Source of the DNA: Candidatus Neomarinimicrobiota bacterium
GTDB taxonomy: Bacteria > Fidelibacterota > SORT01
Reading direction: 5' to 3'
NCBI GenBank assembly: GCA_022573815.1
Contig: JACZTG010000010.1
Coordinates: 1-64,000, forward strand
DNA: 64,000 bases
Positions 53,291 to 61,924 of the stretch are shown here, one piece after another; position 1 is the stretch's first letter; every line of letters begins with the position of its first letter. The position numbers were made by a program, and so were the translations under genes. The notes below the pieces were generated by a model. That model did not search any database. It was not told where the DNA came from and worked only from the letters and a program-made list of their open reading frames with translations.

Positions 53291-54265
53291 ATGATAATTG
53301 TTACAGGCGGCGCAGGACTTATCGGAAGCGCCGTAGTATGGTCTCTGAATAATCGGGGCGAAAAGAAAATACTCATCGTTGACCACAATCCTAAAGGAAC
53401 TAAGGACGATAATTATAAGCGGCTAAATTATTCCGGTTATACGGATAAGTCAAATTTTATAGTAGAGTTGGAAAGAGGTAAATTCGGTGACCATATCGAA
53501 GCGATAATACATCTTGGGGCTTGCTCGGACACAACAGAGACTGACAAAGATTATCTGTACGAAAATAATTTCCGTTATACACAGAAATTAGCGACGTACG
53601 CCATTGAGAACAATATTCGTTTTATCTACGCCTCAAGCGCAGCCACTTACGGCAACGGAAATAGAGGGTATTTGGATGACGAACATCTGATTCCAACATT
53701 GGAACCGTTGAATGAATACGCCCGCTCAAAGCAAATGTTCGATCTGTGGGCTTGGGAGAATGGGTTTCTCGACAAAATTGTCGGATTAAAATATTTCAAT
53801 GTCTTTGGTCCGAATGAAGATCATAAGGGCGATATGCAAAGTATGGTGCGAAAATCGTTCCGTCAGATCTGGGCAAACGGCGAAGTGAACCTCTTTAAAT
53901 CTTACAATGGCGATTATGAAGACGGAGAGCAAAAACGTGATTTTCTTTACGTGAAAGACGCCGCTGATATGACGCTCTTTTTTCTCGATAATCCGGCTCT
54001 GAACGGAATTTATAATCTCGGCTCAGGGAAGGCGGAAACGTGGAACAGCCTTATAGGCGCTGTTTTCGGCGCCGTGGATATGGTTCCTACAATAAATTAT
54101 ATAGATATGCCTGATAATATACGCGAACAGTATCAGTACTTTACTAAAGCGGAGATGGAGAAGTTATTTAACGCGGGGTATGAAAAGGGAACGACTCCGC
54201 TAACTGAAGCAGTTGAAGATTACATTCTCAATTACCTCATTTCCGGTAATCATCTCCAACTATAA
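53291..54265 (+). CDS. hldD: ADP-L-glycero-D-manno-heptose-6-epimerase
   Basis: A 324-residue short-chain epimerase. MIIVTGGAGLIGSAVVW binds NADP, HLGACSDTTETD and ASSAATYGNG hold the catalytic Ser, and YARSKQMFD holds the Tyr-x3-Lys pair. KYFNVFGPNEDHKG is typical of HldD. It makes the L,D-heptose donor for LPS core. Together with rfaE1 at 21978 it indicates a heptose-containing outer membrane. It is convergent with the CcmH-like gene, 3 bp apart. Confidence 0.95.
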   Translation: MIIVTGGAGLIGSAVVWSLNNRGEKKILIVDHNPKGTKDDNYKRLNYSGYTDKSNFIVELERGKFGDHIEAIIHLGACSDTTETDKDYLYENNFRYTQKLATYAIENNIRFIYASSAATYGNGNRGYLDDEHLIPTLEPLNEYARSKQMFDLWAWENGFLDKIVGLKYFNVFGPNEDHKGDMQSMVRKSFRQIWANGEVNLFKSYNGDYEDGEQKRDFLYVKDAADMTLFFLDNPALNGIYNLGSGKAETWNSLIGAVFGAVDMVPTINYIDMPDNIREQYQYFTKAEMEKLFNAGYEKGTTPLTEAVEDYILNYLISGNHLQL

Positions 54266-54268
54266 AAG

Positions 54269-54739
54269 TTAATAATCTTTCAGTTCCTGATCTAACCGGT
54301 CATCATAATCAGAACCGGGCTTAGCGGATGATTTGAATTCTATGAGTACGGGTTTCTTTTTCGTTCCTCTTAAAACAATGACTGTAGTCGCAAGGAGTAT
54401 GGCTACAATAGGGAGGATGTACGCCGCCAAACCGAATCCTTCAGCACGGGGAGCCGATAATATCCGCTCGCCGTATTTCGCTACATATTCATCAAGTATT
54501 TCTTCTTCAGATTTTCCTTCCGAAAGAAGTTCCCTTATACGAAGTTTTACTTCTGTTGAAGCGCCTGAATCGTGGTAAGCAACAGGTTGACGATAACAGC
54601 AGGGCGCTACTAACATTTTTTCGAGATTCTTGGCTGATTCCTCGTGTTCGTGCGCTTCTCCGGCTAAAGCGTTAGAGCTGAAAGCGAAAAACGAAAGAAC
54701 GGCAGCCGCTAAAAATGTTTTGTATAAGTTAATATTCAT
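54269..54739 (-). CDS. CcmH-like cytochrome c biogenesis protein (atypical Cys motif)
   Basis: 156 residues. A signal peptide (ending ALAGE), then the CcmH/NrfF-type domain (LRIRELLSEGKSEEEILDEYVAKYGERILSAP), a membrane helix (AAYILPIVAILLATTVIVLRG) and a charged tail. The canonical LRCxxCQ redox motif is replaced by APCCYRQPVAYHDS with adjacent Cys residues, so thiol chemistry on apocytochrome would differ. No other ccm genes are in the window. Confidence 0.8.
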   Translation of the reverse strand: MNINLYKTFLAAAVLSFFAFSSNALAGEAHEHEESAKNLEKMLVAPCCYRQPVAYHDSGASTEVKLRIRELLSEGKSEEEILDEYVAKYGERILSAPRAEGFGLAAYILPIVAILLATTVIVLRGTKKKPVLIEFKSSAKPGSDYDDRLDQELKDY

Positions 54740-54858
54740 TTGATTCCCCTATTTCTCCAGCGCGTAGATACAATTAGCAAAATAATAAACCAAATTGAGC
54801 AATTAAGAAGTATTCTCCCTTACAATACAGCGAATTAATACTCACGGAATAAATCAGA

Positions 54859-54887
54859 TTGCCTTTTCATCGGAACAGGGGTAATTT
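54859..54887 (+). promoter_or_regulatory. Promoter of tRNA-Ser
   Basis: TTGCCT (54859-54864), a 17-bp spacer and TAATTT (54882-54887), with a start near 54894. Confidence 0.45.
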
Positions 54888-54902
54888 ACGCCCTGATATT
54901 TG

Positions 54903-54988
54903 GGAGAGGTGGCAGAGAGGCTGAATGCGCACGCTTGGAAAGCGTGTTTACTTAATAGGTAACGTGGGTTCGAATCCCACCCTCTCCG
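54903..54988 (+). tRNA. tRNA-Ser (anticodon GGA)
   Basis: An 86-nt type II tRNA. The acceptor is GGAGAGG/CCTCTCC with discriminator G, the anticodon stem is CACGC/GCGTG with loop TTGGAAA (anticodon GGA), a long variable arm (about TTTACTTAATAGGTAAC) is present, and the T-arm is GTGGG-TTCGAAT-CCCAC. No island follows it. Confidence 0.95.
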
Positions 54989-55014
54989 CAACTATAAATT
55001 CTAAATAATTTCCG

Positions 55015-55042
55015 TTGGACAGTTCCAAAGAATAGTTAAATT
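55015..55042 (+). promoter_or_regulatory. Putative promoter of the GNAT gene
   Basis: TTGGAC (55015-55020), a 16-bp spacer and TAAATT (55037-55042), 40 bp before the ATG at 55083. Confidence 0.35.
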
Positions 55043-55082
55043 GTCATCATTCGGAATTACTACTTACTAATTAGGAAAAAGA

Positions 55083-55577
55083 ATGACTCAGATTGATGGA
55101 TTTGAAATTAGAGAGGCTGTTGTAGATGATCTGCCGCTGATTTTGCGTTTTATTAAGGATTTAGCAGAATATGAGCGAATGAAAGACGATGTAATTACAA
55201 CCGAAGAGATCTTGAAACACAGTATCTTCGGAGAAGGCTCTAACACCTCAGTATTGTTGGCTTTCTACAATGACGAACCTGTCGGATTCGCAATTTATTT
55301 TTATAATTTTTCATCTTTTTTAGGTAAAAAGGGAATTTATTTGGAAGATTTATTTGTGCAGCCGGATGCAAGGGGAAAGGGATTCGGCAAAGCGCTGTTA
55401 ATTCGATTGGCAGAGATAGCCCGGGATGAGGATTGTGGCCGGCTTGAGTGGGCTGTTCTTGATTGGAATGAACCGGCAATCGATTTTTATAAGAATCTCG
55501 GCGCTGTTCAGATGGACGAGTGGACGGTATTCAGATTAAACAGAGAAGCAATTGAAATATTGGCAGGAGCTAATTAA
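55083..55577 (+). CDS. GNAT-family N-acetyltransferase
   Basis: A 164-residue single GNAT fold. The acetyl-CoA loop DLFVQPDARGKGFGKALL (V-x-x-x-x-R-G-x-G-x-G) is at about 87-104, and the C-terminal AVLDWNEPAIDFYKNLGA is typical of the diamine/spermidine acetyltransferase-like (SAT) branch. The acceptor is probably a small amine or amino acid, but is not fixed by sequence. A DUF1330 gene follows 26 bp later. Confidence 0.9.
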   Translation: MTQIDGFEIREAVVDDLPLILRFIKDLAEYERMKDDVITTEEILKHSIFGEGSNTSVLLAFYNDEPVGFAIYFYNFSSFLGKKGIYLEDLFVQPDARGKGFGKALLIRLAEIARDEDCGRLEWAVLDWNEPAIDFYKNLGAVQMDEWTVFRLNREAIEILAGAN

Positions 55578-55603
55578 AACAGATTAAAATAGGATAAACA
55601 AAA

Positions 55604-55915
55604 ATGGATGAAGATAAGAAATGTATTGTGATTATAGAAGCTACCTTCAATGAGGGAGGGATGGATACTCCGGAATATGAAGAATATGCTAAAAGATCAA
55701 ATGCCAATGGAGAAGCTCATGGCGGAGTGGTTCTTTCAAAGTATATGATAGATCAAAATTTGGGAAATGGAGATTCACCCCATGTTGTTTTAATATTAGA
55801 ATATCCTTCCCGTGAAAAGGCAGTTCAGGCTTTTACGAGTGAAGAATATAACAGTATAAAACCGTTGAGAGATGTGGCGTTAAAAGAAGTGAATATTTTA
55901 ATAACGAAGAGTTAA
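55604..55915 (+). CDS. DUF1330 protein
   Basis: A 103-residue dimeric ferredoxin-like (DUF1330) domain: a VIIEATFNE strand, EYEEYAKRSNANGEAHGGVVLSKY, HVVLILEYPSREKAVQAFTSEEY. The family has no settled function. A short SD precedes the ATG. It lies between the GNAT gene and the peptidase lipoprotein on the same strand. Confidence 0.85.
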   Translation: MDEDKKCIVIIEATFNEGGMDTPEYEEYAKRSNANGEAHGGVVLSKYMIDQNLGNGDSPHVVLILEYPSREKAVQAFTSEEYNSIKPLRDVALKEVNILITKS

Positions 55916-55965
55916 ATAGATTGTTAGTCCTTTCTAATTAATGTGATATATATCAAGGAGTTAAG

Positions 55966-57669
55966 ATGAAATCTGTGATATTACATATTCCAATTTTGGC
56001 GGTTTCGATCATATTATTAAGCTGTTCACAGGTAAAAACCGTGCAGCAAATTTTTATGGAAAGTGATGACGCTGTTAGTGTAGAGAAAAACCCTGACGGG
56101 AGAACGGCATTCAAGGCGTATCTTAACTCGTTGATATTTTCCGCTAATTCCGGCGGTGACAAGGACTTTCTGAAAGATGTAACTGCAATTCGGGATGAAG
56201 GATATGTAGCTGAAGAAAGACTCGGCACTGCATCGCTTATTTTACGGAATTATGTCGTAAAGCGGTACGGCGAGTCAATCGTCAAAGACCTTCAGACAAT
56301 GATAGCATTTCGCACATATGCGGAAGATGGAAGAGATAACTGGGATGCGCCGGAATTTTTACGTCAGAGAGAATGGTTGGAATCAAAAACTGTGGAATTA
56401 GGATTTGATTTTAAAAGTTATGACGGGAGGATGGATGAAATAAGTGTGCCGGGTCCCGGACCTATTTTAGCGCTTCTTACCCACGGTGATGTGGTAAACG
56501 TAGTGGAGGAAAGTTGGACTTTTCATCCTTGGGAATCTGAGCTAATCGACGGTAAAATATACGGCAGAGGCTCGGGAGATGATAAAGGCGGAGTAATCGT
56601 TTCGCTATATGTCCTGAAAGCCCTCAAGGATACCGGTTGGGAGTTTAATCATACTCTGAAACTGCTGATAGCGAACGGTGAAGAGTCCAGCTGGGATGAG
56701 ATTGCGTATTATAAAGAACGAGCGCCGCTCCCTGATATTACAATAGGAATAGATGCATCGTATCCTGTAACAAATTCTCAAAAAGGATTTCGACTTGTTA
56801 CGGTCAGTTCGGAAGAATTTGGTATGAGCGAAATAATGGGAGAATGGAATATTATTTCAATATCAGGAGGAGTTGCGAACAACATAATACCTGAAAGGGC
56901 TGAGGCGATTCTCACCGGTGGAGCAGACGCTTTCGCTGTTCTGGGTGAATTAGCGTTAAAGTGGGAAGAAGAACACGCTCCCGCAAAATTTATTCTCAGC
57001 GCCGATGGAGAGCAAATAAAGATAGAAGCTATTGGGAAAACAGGACATTCTGCACTACCGGAAAAAGGCCATAACGCTTTGGGAGACCTAACCGCGTTTC
57101 TTGCTTCATTGGATCTAACACCTGACCGGTGGGGTTCTCTTGCTTATTTTATGGGCGATTTCCTTGGAGAAGATATTTATGGAACTTCACTCGGTATTGC
57201 TTTTGACGATTCAGCAATGGGACACCTCACTGTCAATTTAGCCACGGTGAAAGTTACGAAGAATTCTCCTACGGCAACCATTAGCCTTAGAATTCCCACG
57301 GGAATAACTCGTTCCTTTATTGATGAAAATCTTAAGATGGCGGTTGAGGATGTTAACAGAGTGTACGGCTCGAATTTAATGCTCGTTATCACAGATTACG
57401 GACCGGCGCATATTGTACCAAAAGACACAAAATTAGTAAGAACCCTTTTGGAAGTCTGGGAGGAAGTAACGGGAACTCCCGGATATACGGTTTCCATCAG
57501 TGGCGGAACTCAAGCAAGGATGTTTCCCGACGGAGTTGATTTTGGACTGTCGAAGAGTCTGGAGCATACACTGGCGCATGGGCATGATGAGTATATCAGC
57601 GTCAAAGACCTGATGGAGGCTGCCGAACTCACTGTCAGCGCCGTTTTAAGGCTTACTATAACCGAATAA
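55966..57669 (+). CDS. M20-family dipeptidase, lipoprotein
   Basis: 567 residues. A lipobox (SIILLSC) places the acylated Cys near 20, so it is exported, unlike cytoplasmic PepV. The PepV/M20 zinc site follows: LTHGDVVNVV (His), GRGSGDDKGG (Asp), LIANGEESSW (Glu pair) and, late, HTLAHGHDEY (His). The central lid domain is large. It cleaves dipeptides or carnosine-like substrates. It is convergent with pyrC. Confidence 0.88.
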   Translation: MKSVILHIPILAVSIILLSCSQVKTVQQIFMESDDAVSVEKNPDGRTAFKAYLNSLIFSANSGGDKDFLKDVTAIRDEGYVAEERLGTASLILRNYVVKRYGESIVKDLQTMIAFRTYAEDGRDNWDAPEFLRQREWLESKTVELGFDFKSYDGRMDEISVPGPGPILALLTHGDVVNVVEESWTFHPWESELIDGKIYGRGSGDDKGGVIVSLYVLKALKDTGWEFNHTLKLLIANGEESSWDEIAYYKERAPLPDITIGIDASYPVTNSQKGFRLVTVSSEEFGMSEIMGEWNIISISGGVANNIIPERAEAILTGGADAFAVLGELALKWEEEHAPAKFILSADGEQIKIEAIGKTGHSALPEKGHNALGDLTAFLASLDLTPDRWGSLAYFMGDFLGEDIYGTSLGIAFDDSAMGHLTVNLATVKVTKNSPTATISLRIPTGITRSFIDENLKMAVEDVNRVYGSNLMLVITDYGPAHIVPKDTKLVRTLLEVWEEVTGTPGYTVSISGGTQARMFPDGVDFGLSKSLEHTLAHGHDEYISVKDLMEAAELTVSAVLRLTITE

Positions 57670-57678
57670 ATATCTATA

Positions 57679-58974
57679 TTAAGTGGGTGGATTCAGATAA
57701 ATCTTCTCACCGTTCACAACGCCGAGCACTTTTCCCTTTAGCTTTTCGCCTTCATAAGGAGTGTTGTTCGACCTTGAGAGAAATTTGGTTGAATCTACCG
57801 TCCACTCAGTTTCAGTATCGAAAAATGTCATATTCGCTTTTGCTCCGACCTTAATCTCGGCTGTAGGTAAGCCATAGATTTTCCTTGGAGCGGTCGAAAA
57901 TTTGTCAACCAATTGCTCTAAATTCAGCACACCTTTTTCCAACAGCTGTTTGACGCAAACCGCAAATGAAGTTTCGAGTCCAACAAGACCAAACGGCGCA
58001 TCTAAAAGGTCTCCTTCGTTCTCCTCTGGAGAATGAGGCGCGTGGTCGGAGGCGATACAATCTATTGTGCCGTCGGCGAGTCCTTCGCAAAGAGCCTCAA
58101 TTTCTTTCTCGGTGCGGATAGGCGGATTGACCTTATATGCCGCATCGAATTTTTCAAAGTTGGAATCTGTTAAGCTGATATGATGCGGCGTTACCTCGCA
58201 GGTAACCGGAAGCCCTTTTGATTTTGCCTGTCGTATCAGCTCAACTGTCTCCACAGAAGAGATATGCGGAACGTGCAAAACTCCGCCAGTAAGTTCCAGC
58301 AGTCTGATATCTCTCGCAACCATAATATCTTCTGCATGAGGAGGAATCCCCGGTATTCCGAGCCGTGCCGAAACAGCGCCTTCGTTCATTACTCCGCCCT
58401 TCGCAAGAGCTTTAACTTCCGAATGATTTACGATGGGAACACCAAACATTTGAGAATATTCAAGAGCGATGCGCATCAGAGCGTCATCCTCTACCGGGTC
58501 GCCGTCATCGGAAAAACCGACCGCTCCTGCCCCAACCATAGAACCCATCTCCGCTAACTCCTCACCCCGGCGACCTTTGGAAACGGTTCCGATGGGGAAG
58601 AGTTCAACCAAATGACCTGATGCACTCTTCAATACAGATCTGATCATATCTTCCGAATCAAGGGGAGGGTCGGTATTCGGCATACAGCAGATAGCCGTAA
58701 AACCGCCCGCCATTGCTGCGTTTGAACCCGATAAAATCGTTTCTTCATCTTCTCTGCCCGGTTCACGAAGGTGAACGTGAACATCCGCCCATCCCGGAGA
58801 GACATAAGCGCCATTCAGGTCAACTTTGAATACATCGGAGGGAGGTTTGGATATAGAGCCGATCTCTTTAATGATGCCGTTTTCAATTAGAATAGAGACT
58901 TTCGATGTGGATTTGCCCACAATGACAGCGTTTTCGATGAGCAGTAGTTTATTTTCCGAAAATTTTTCGGACAT
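57679..58974 (-). CDS. pyrC: Dihydroorotase
   Basis: A 431-residue type I dihydroorotase closing carbamoyl-aspartate to dihydroorotate. DVHVHLREPGREDEETI supplies the metal His-x-His. VTCEVTPHHISLTD supplies further His ligands and IASDHAPHSPEEN supplies the Asp. It is the third gene of pyrR-pyrB-pyrC. It overlaps the pyrB stop by 1 bp. Confidence 0.95.
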   Translation of the reverse strand: MSEKFSENKLLLIENAVIVGKSTSKVSILIENGIIKEIGSISKPPSDVFKVDLNGAYVSPGWADVHVHLREPGREDEETILSGSNAAMAGGFTAICCMPNTDPPLDSEDMIRSVLKSASGHLVELFPIGTVSKGRRGEELAEMGSMVGAGAVGFSDDGDPVEDDALMRIALEYSQMFGVPIVNHSEVKALAKGGVMNEGAVSARLGIPGIPPHAEDIMVARDIRLLELTGGVLHVPHISSVETVELIRQAKSKGLPVTCEVTPHHISLTDSNFEKFDAAYKVNPPIRTEKEIEALCEGLADGTIDCIASDHAPHSPEENEGDLLDAPFGLVGLETSFAVCVKQLLEKGVLNLEQLVDKFSTAPRKIYGLPTAEIKVGAKANMTFFDTETEWTVDSTKFLSRSNNTPYEGEKLKGKVLGVVNGEKIYLNPPT

Positions 58975-59918
58975 CAGTTAACATTTCCTTTAATTTTATC
59001 AGCCTCGGAAAGTAAGACAAGGACTGCCATTCTAACTGCGACGCCGTTGAATACCTGATTTAGTATGACAGAGTGCTCGCTGTCCGCAACATCGCTATCC
59101 AGCTCAACGCCACGATTAATCGGTCCGGGATGCATGATAGTAAACGTTTTTCCTGTGGAGTTCAGCCTGTCGGTTGTAATCCCGAAAAACTTTCGATACT
59201 CTCTCACGGAAGGGAATAACCCTACTGTTTGCCTCTCCAATTGTATTCGAAGGATATTGAGTATATCTGCAAACTCGAGAGCTTCGTTTATGTCGGTGGA
59301 AATATGAACACCAAGAGCTTCCGCCTCATAAGGGAGGAGTGTTTTAGGGCCGCAAATCATTACTTCCGCGCCCATTGTCTTTAACCCGTGAATATTCGAT
59401 CGCGCCACGCGACTATGTTTAATGTCGCCGATGATAGCAATTTTCTGTCCTTTGAGGCTCTTGACCCGTTCGAGGAGCGTCATCATATCGAGAAGCGCCT
59501 GTGTGGGATGCTCATGCCCGCCGTCGCCGGCGTTTATAATGTTGGAATCGACATATTTGGTCATAAGTTTGGCAGCACCCGGCGCCGAGTGCCTGATAAC
59601 TACCATATTAATTTTCATCGCCTCTATATTTTCAATCGTATCGCGGAGTGTCTCCCCCTTGGAAGTGCTGCTCCCGGATTTGCTGAAGTTAATGCTGTCA
59701 GCCGAGAGCCGTTTTTCGGCGAGTTCAAATGACATTCGAGTCCGGGTGGATGGTTCGTAAAAGAAGTTCAGTATGGTCTTTCCCTGAAGCGTAGGGACTT
59801 TAGGAACCGGCCGGTCCAAAACTTCACGGAATGTAAGCGCCGTATCGAGTATAAGTTGAATATCCTTTTTAGGAACTCCGTCGAGTCCCAGGAGATGCCT
59901 GCTTGATAACCGGCTCAT
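58974..59918 (-). CDS. pyrB: Aspartate carbamoyltransferase catalytic subunit
   Basis: 314 residues. The carbamoyl-phosphate motif FYEPSTRTRMSFE is at about 55-67 and HPTQALLDMMTL is the conserved active-site loop; the C-terminal IMHPGPINRGVELDSDVAD is also typical. No pyrI regulatory subunit is nearby, consistent with control by PyrR attenuation. It starts inside the pyrR stop by one base. Confidence 0.96.
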   Translation of the reverse strand: MSRLSSRHLLGLDGVPKKDIQLILDTALTFREVLDRPVPKVPTLQGKTILNFFYEPSTRTRMSFELAEKRLSADSINFSKSGSSTSKGETLRDTIENIEAMKINMVVIRHSAPGAAKLMTKYVDSNIINAGDGGHEHPTQALLDMMTLLERVKSLKGQKIAIIGDIKHSRVARSNIHGLKTMGAEVMICGPKTLLPYEAEALGVHISTDINEALEFADILNILRIQLERQTVGLFPSVREYRKFFGITTDRLNSTGKTFTIMHPGPINRGVELDSDVADSEHSVILNQVFNGVAVRMAVLVLLSEADKIKGNVN

Positions 59919-60466
59919 CAGTTCTCCACATCAACGAGCAGAATGGAATCTTCGTCGTCGATTTCGGTCATTTTGACGCGTATTTCCTCTCCGATGGAAG
60001 TTGGAATATTCTTGCCCGTAAAATCAGGAGCCACAGGCATTTCGCGATGACCTCTGTCAACAAGAACCGCAAGCTGGATGCTTGCCGGTCTTCCATAATC
60101 CATGAGCGCATCGAGAGCGGCCCGGATAGTGCGTCCTGTGTAAAGCACATCGTCCACAAGGATTACATTTTTGCTATCAATATCGAACGGGATTTCCGAT
60201 ACTCTGACTTCAGGATGCTTCATAGATTCGCGCCAATCGTCACGATAAAGAGAGACGTCTAAAATCCCTACTTCCATCTTATTGTTTTCAATCTCTTCGA
60301 TTTTTTTGGCGATACGCCGCGCCAGAAATTCACCACGCGTCCGTAAACCTATAATCGCTAAGTCCTTTGTTCCTTTATTCTTTTCGATTATCTCGTGCGC
60401 CAAGCGTGTTATGGTTCGGGATAATCCGTCGGAATCCATTATTGTCGCTTTTACCTTAACGTTCAT
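59918..60466 (-). CDS. pyrR: Bifunctional pyr operon regulator/uracil phosphoribosyltransferase
   Basis: 182 residues. The PRPP-binding loop VILVDDVLYTGRTIRAALDAL is intact, and LAIIGLRTRGEFLARRIA and LYRDDW are typical of PyrR rather than Upp. PyrR binds the pyr leader RNA when UMP is high and causes premature termination. The leader contains a plausible PyrR-binding hairpin and terminator (60484-60569), so the function is supported by context. Confidence 0.94.
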   Translation of the reverse strand: MNVKVKATIMDSDGLSRTITRLAHEIIEKNKGTKDLAIIGLRTRGEFLARRIAKKIEEIENNKMEVGILDVSLYRDDWRESMKHPEVRVSEIPFDIDSKNVILVDDVLYTGRTIRAALDALMDYGRPASIQLAVLVDRGHREMPVAPDFTGKNIPTSIGEEIRVKMTEIDDEDSILLVDVEN

Positions 60467-60483
60467 ATTTTACCTTTGAGTTC

Positions 60484-60508
60484 AAAAAAAATCCGCCCTT
60501 GAGCGGAT
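60484..60508 (-). terminator. pyr attenuator terminator
   Basis: On the minus strand, ATCCGC/GCGGAT (60508-60503 and 60496-60491) with a 6-nt loop is followed at once by a T-run (60490-60484), 17 nt before the pyrR ATG. A terminator ahead of the first gene of the operon implies attenuation. Confidence 0.8.
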
Positions 60509-60540
60509 GTATATAATATTTTTTTCATTTTTCATTCCCT

Positions 60541-60569
60541 TACCATCTCGCCGGATAAGTTTAAAGGGT
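60541..60569 (-). promoter_or_regulatory. PyrR-binding anti-antiterminator hairpin
   Basis: The minus-strand leader reads CTTATCCGGCGAGATGGTAAG. CTTA pairs with TAAG, and CC with GG across an internal bulge, and the loop contains UCCGGCGAG, matching the PyrR site consensus UCCxGxGAG. It lies about 30-70 nt before the attenuator terminator. Confidence 0.65.
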
Positions 60570-60575
60570 CGGGTA

Positions 60576-60604
60576 ATAATACTGTTTTGGAATATGATTG
60601 TCAA
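60576..60604 (-). promoter_or_regulatory. Promoter of pyrR-pyrB-pyrC
   Basis: Minus strand TTGACA (60604-60599), a 17-bp spacer and TATTAT (60581-60576). RNA from about 60569 begins just before the PyrR-binding hairpin. Confidence 0.65.
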
Positions 60605-60631
60605 GCAGGAAAATGTTTTCAGCTACTCCGC

Positions 60632-60660
60632 TTGACACTGATTTTCAGGTGTATTAGACT
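60632..60660 (+). promoter_or_regulatory. Promoter of the Y-family polymerase-like gene
   Basis: TTGACA (60632-60637), a 17-bp spacer and TAGACT (60655-60660). It is divergent from the pyr promoter, with the two -35 boxes 27 bp apart. No LexA-type operator was recognised. Confidence 0.5.
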
Positions 60661-60682
60661 ATAGTGAACAAAAGGCGTATAT

Positions 60683-61849
60683 ATGAGACTGAACGAGAGA
60701 CAGATTTCGGCGGTGCAGGTTCCATCTTTTCCCGTAGCGGTGGAGCGAGTCGCCGATTCATCCCTAATAGGGAAACCCGTCATAGTGGCGCCGATAAATT
60801 CCGCCCGGAGCCTTGTTACGGCTGCGTCTGACGAAGTGCGGGAGGATGGCGTTTTTCCGGGAATGCCTCTTCAGCAGGCGATTCGTCTGTCACCGACGGC
60901 GGTTATTCTTCCCCCGAACAGGCGATTGTATCGTATGGCGTCAGCGGCTCTTCGCAAGATTTATTCCAATTTCACGCCGTTAGTGGAGCCGCACCATTGG
61001 GGCAATTCATACCTTGACCTGTCGGGAACTGCCAGGCTATTCGGTCCTCCTTTGGATATCACAATGAAGATACAAAAGGAAATTCGGGAGCGTCTGAATC
61101 TGCAAAGCGCTATGGGCGTGGCGAGTAACAAACTAACCAGCAGAATCGCTTCGTTCGTAACCAAGCCTCTGACGATACGCGAGGTGGAAAAAGGCAAAGA
61201 AGCGTCATTTATAAGTCCTTACCACATTCACAAACTTCCGCTGGTGGACAAGCTCGTCTTCCAGGCGTTGCAGGAGGTTAATCTCCTGAAGATAGGACAG
61301 GTGGCAGCCGTCTCCGAGGCACATCTCATTATGCTGATCGGGAAGGACGGCAGTCCTGTGCATCGTCAGTCGAAGGGGATAGATGATTCTCCTGTGCAGA
61401 TTCCGAAAGTTCAGCCGTCTCTGCGGGAAGAGTTTACCTTTGCTGAGGACACAAACGACTGGGGTTTATTGCTTGCTTCAGTGGGCAAAATGACCGCTCG
61501 CATCGGATACGAATTGCGAAAGCGGAATCTTCTTATGGGTGAGATCCGGCTTCTTGTTGTTTATTCCGATGAAATGGAGGAGCGGGGGAGGGCGCGACTT
61601 CGTCATCCGCTCTTTCTTGATGATGATGTTTATTCGGCGAGCCGCAATCTTTTCGAGCAGACGGTGAAAAGGAGAATACGAATTCGTATGCTGGAAATAG
61701 AGGCTTTCAGGTTGTCGCGTTCTACGGGACAAACAGAAATCTTCAGCGAAAGCGCCGGCAAAGAAAAACAGGTTCTCCTGAACGCCGCCATTGATTCCAT
61801 CCGTGCCCGCTTCGGCGAGGATGCTGTCGTAAAAGCGGAATGGAAATGA
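60683..61849 (+). CDS. Y-family DNA polymerase-like protein lacking catalytic residues
   Basis: 388 residues with the full DinB/UmuC-like layout: palm/fingers with RSLVTAASDEVREDGVFPGMPLQQA, a thumb with SAMGVASNKLTSRIAS, and a little-finger region from about 250. The metal-binding residues are gone. The first motif DxDxFFxSVE reads VQVPSFPVAVE, and SxDExYLD reads HWGNSYLDLSG. Polymerase activity is therefore unlikely. Dead Y-family proteins such as ImuB act as clamp-binding adaptors in mutasomes. No imuA or dnaE2 is adjacent. Confidence 0.82.
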   Translation: MRLNERQISAVQVPSFPVAVERVADSSLIGKPVIVAPINSARSLVTAASDEVREDGVFPGMPLQQAIRLSPTAVILPPNRRLYRMASAALRKIYSNFTPLVEPHHWGNSYLDLSGTARLFGPPLDITMKIQKEIRERLNLQSAMGVASNKLTSRIASFVTKPLTIREVEKGKEASFISPYHIHKLPLVDKLVFQALQEVNLLKIGQVAAVSEAHLIMLIGKDGSPVHRQSKGIDDSPVQIPKVQPSLREEFTFAEDTNDWGLLLASVGKMTARIGYELRKRNLLMGEIRLLVVYSDEMEERGRARLRHPLFLDDDVYSASRNLFEQTVKRRIRIRMLEIEAFRLSRSTGQTEIFSESAGKEKQVLLNAAIDSIRARFGEDAVVKAEWK

Positions 61850-61924
61850 CGATTGGAAACTCGTGAAGATTTTGATTGGAATGTGTGCTATATTTTCTTG
61901 AATTTGAAAAATAGAAGGTAATAA

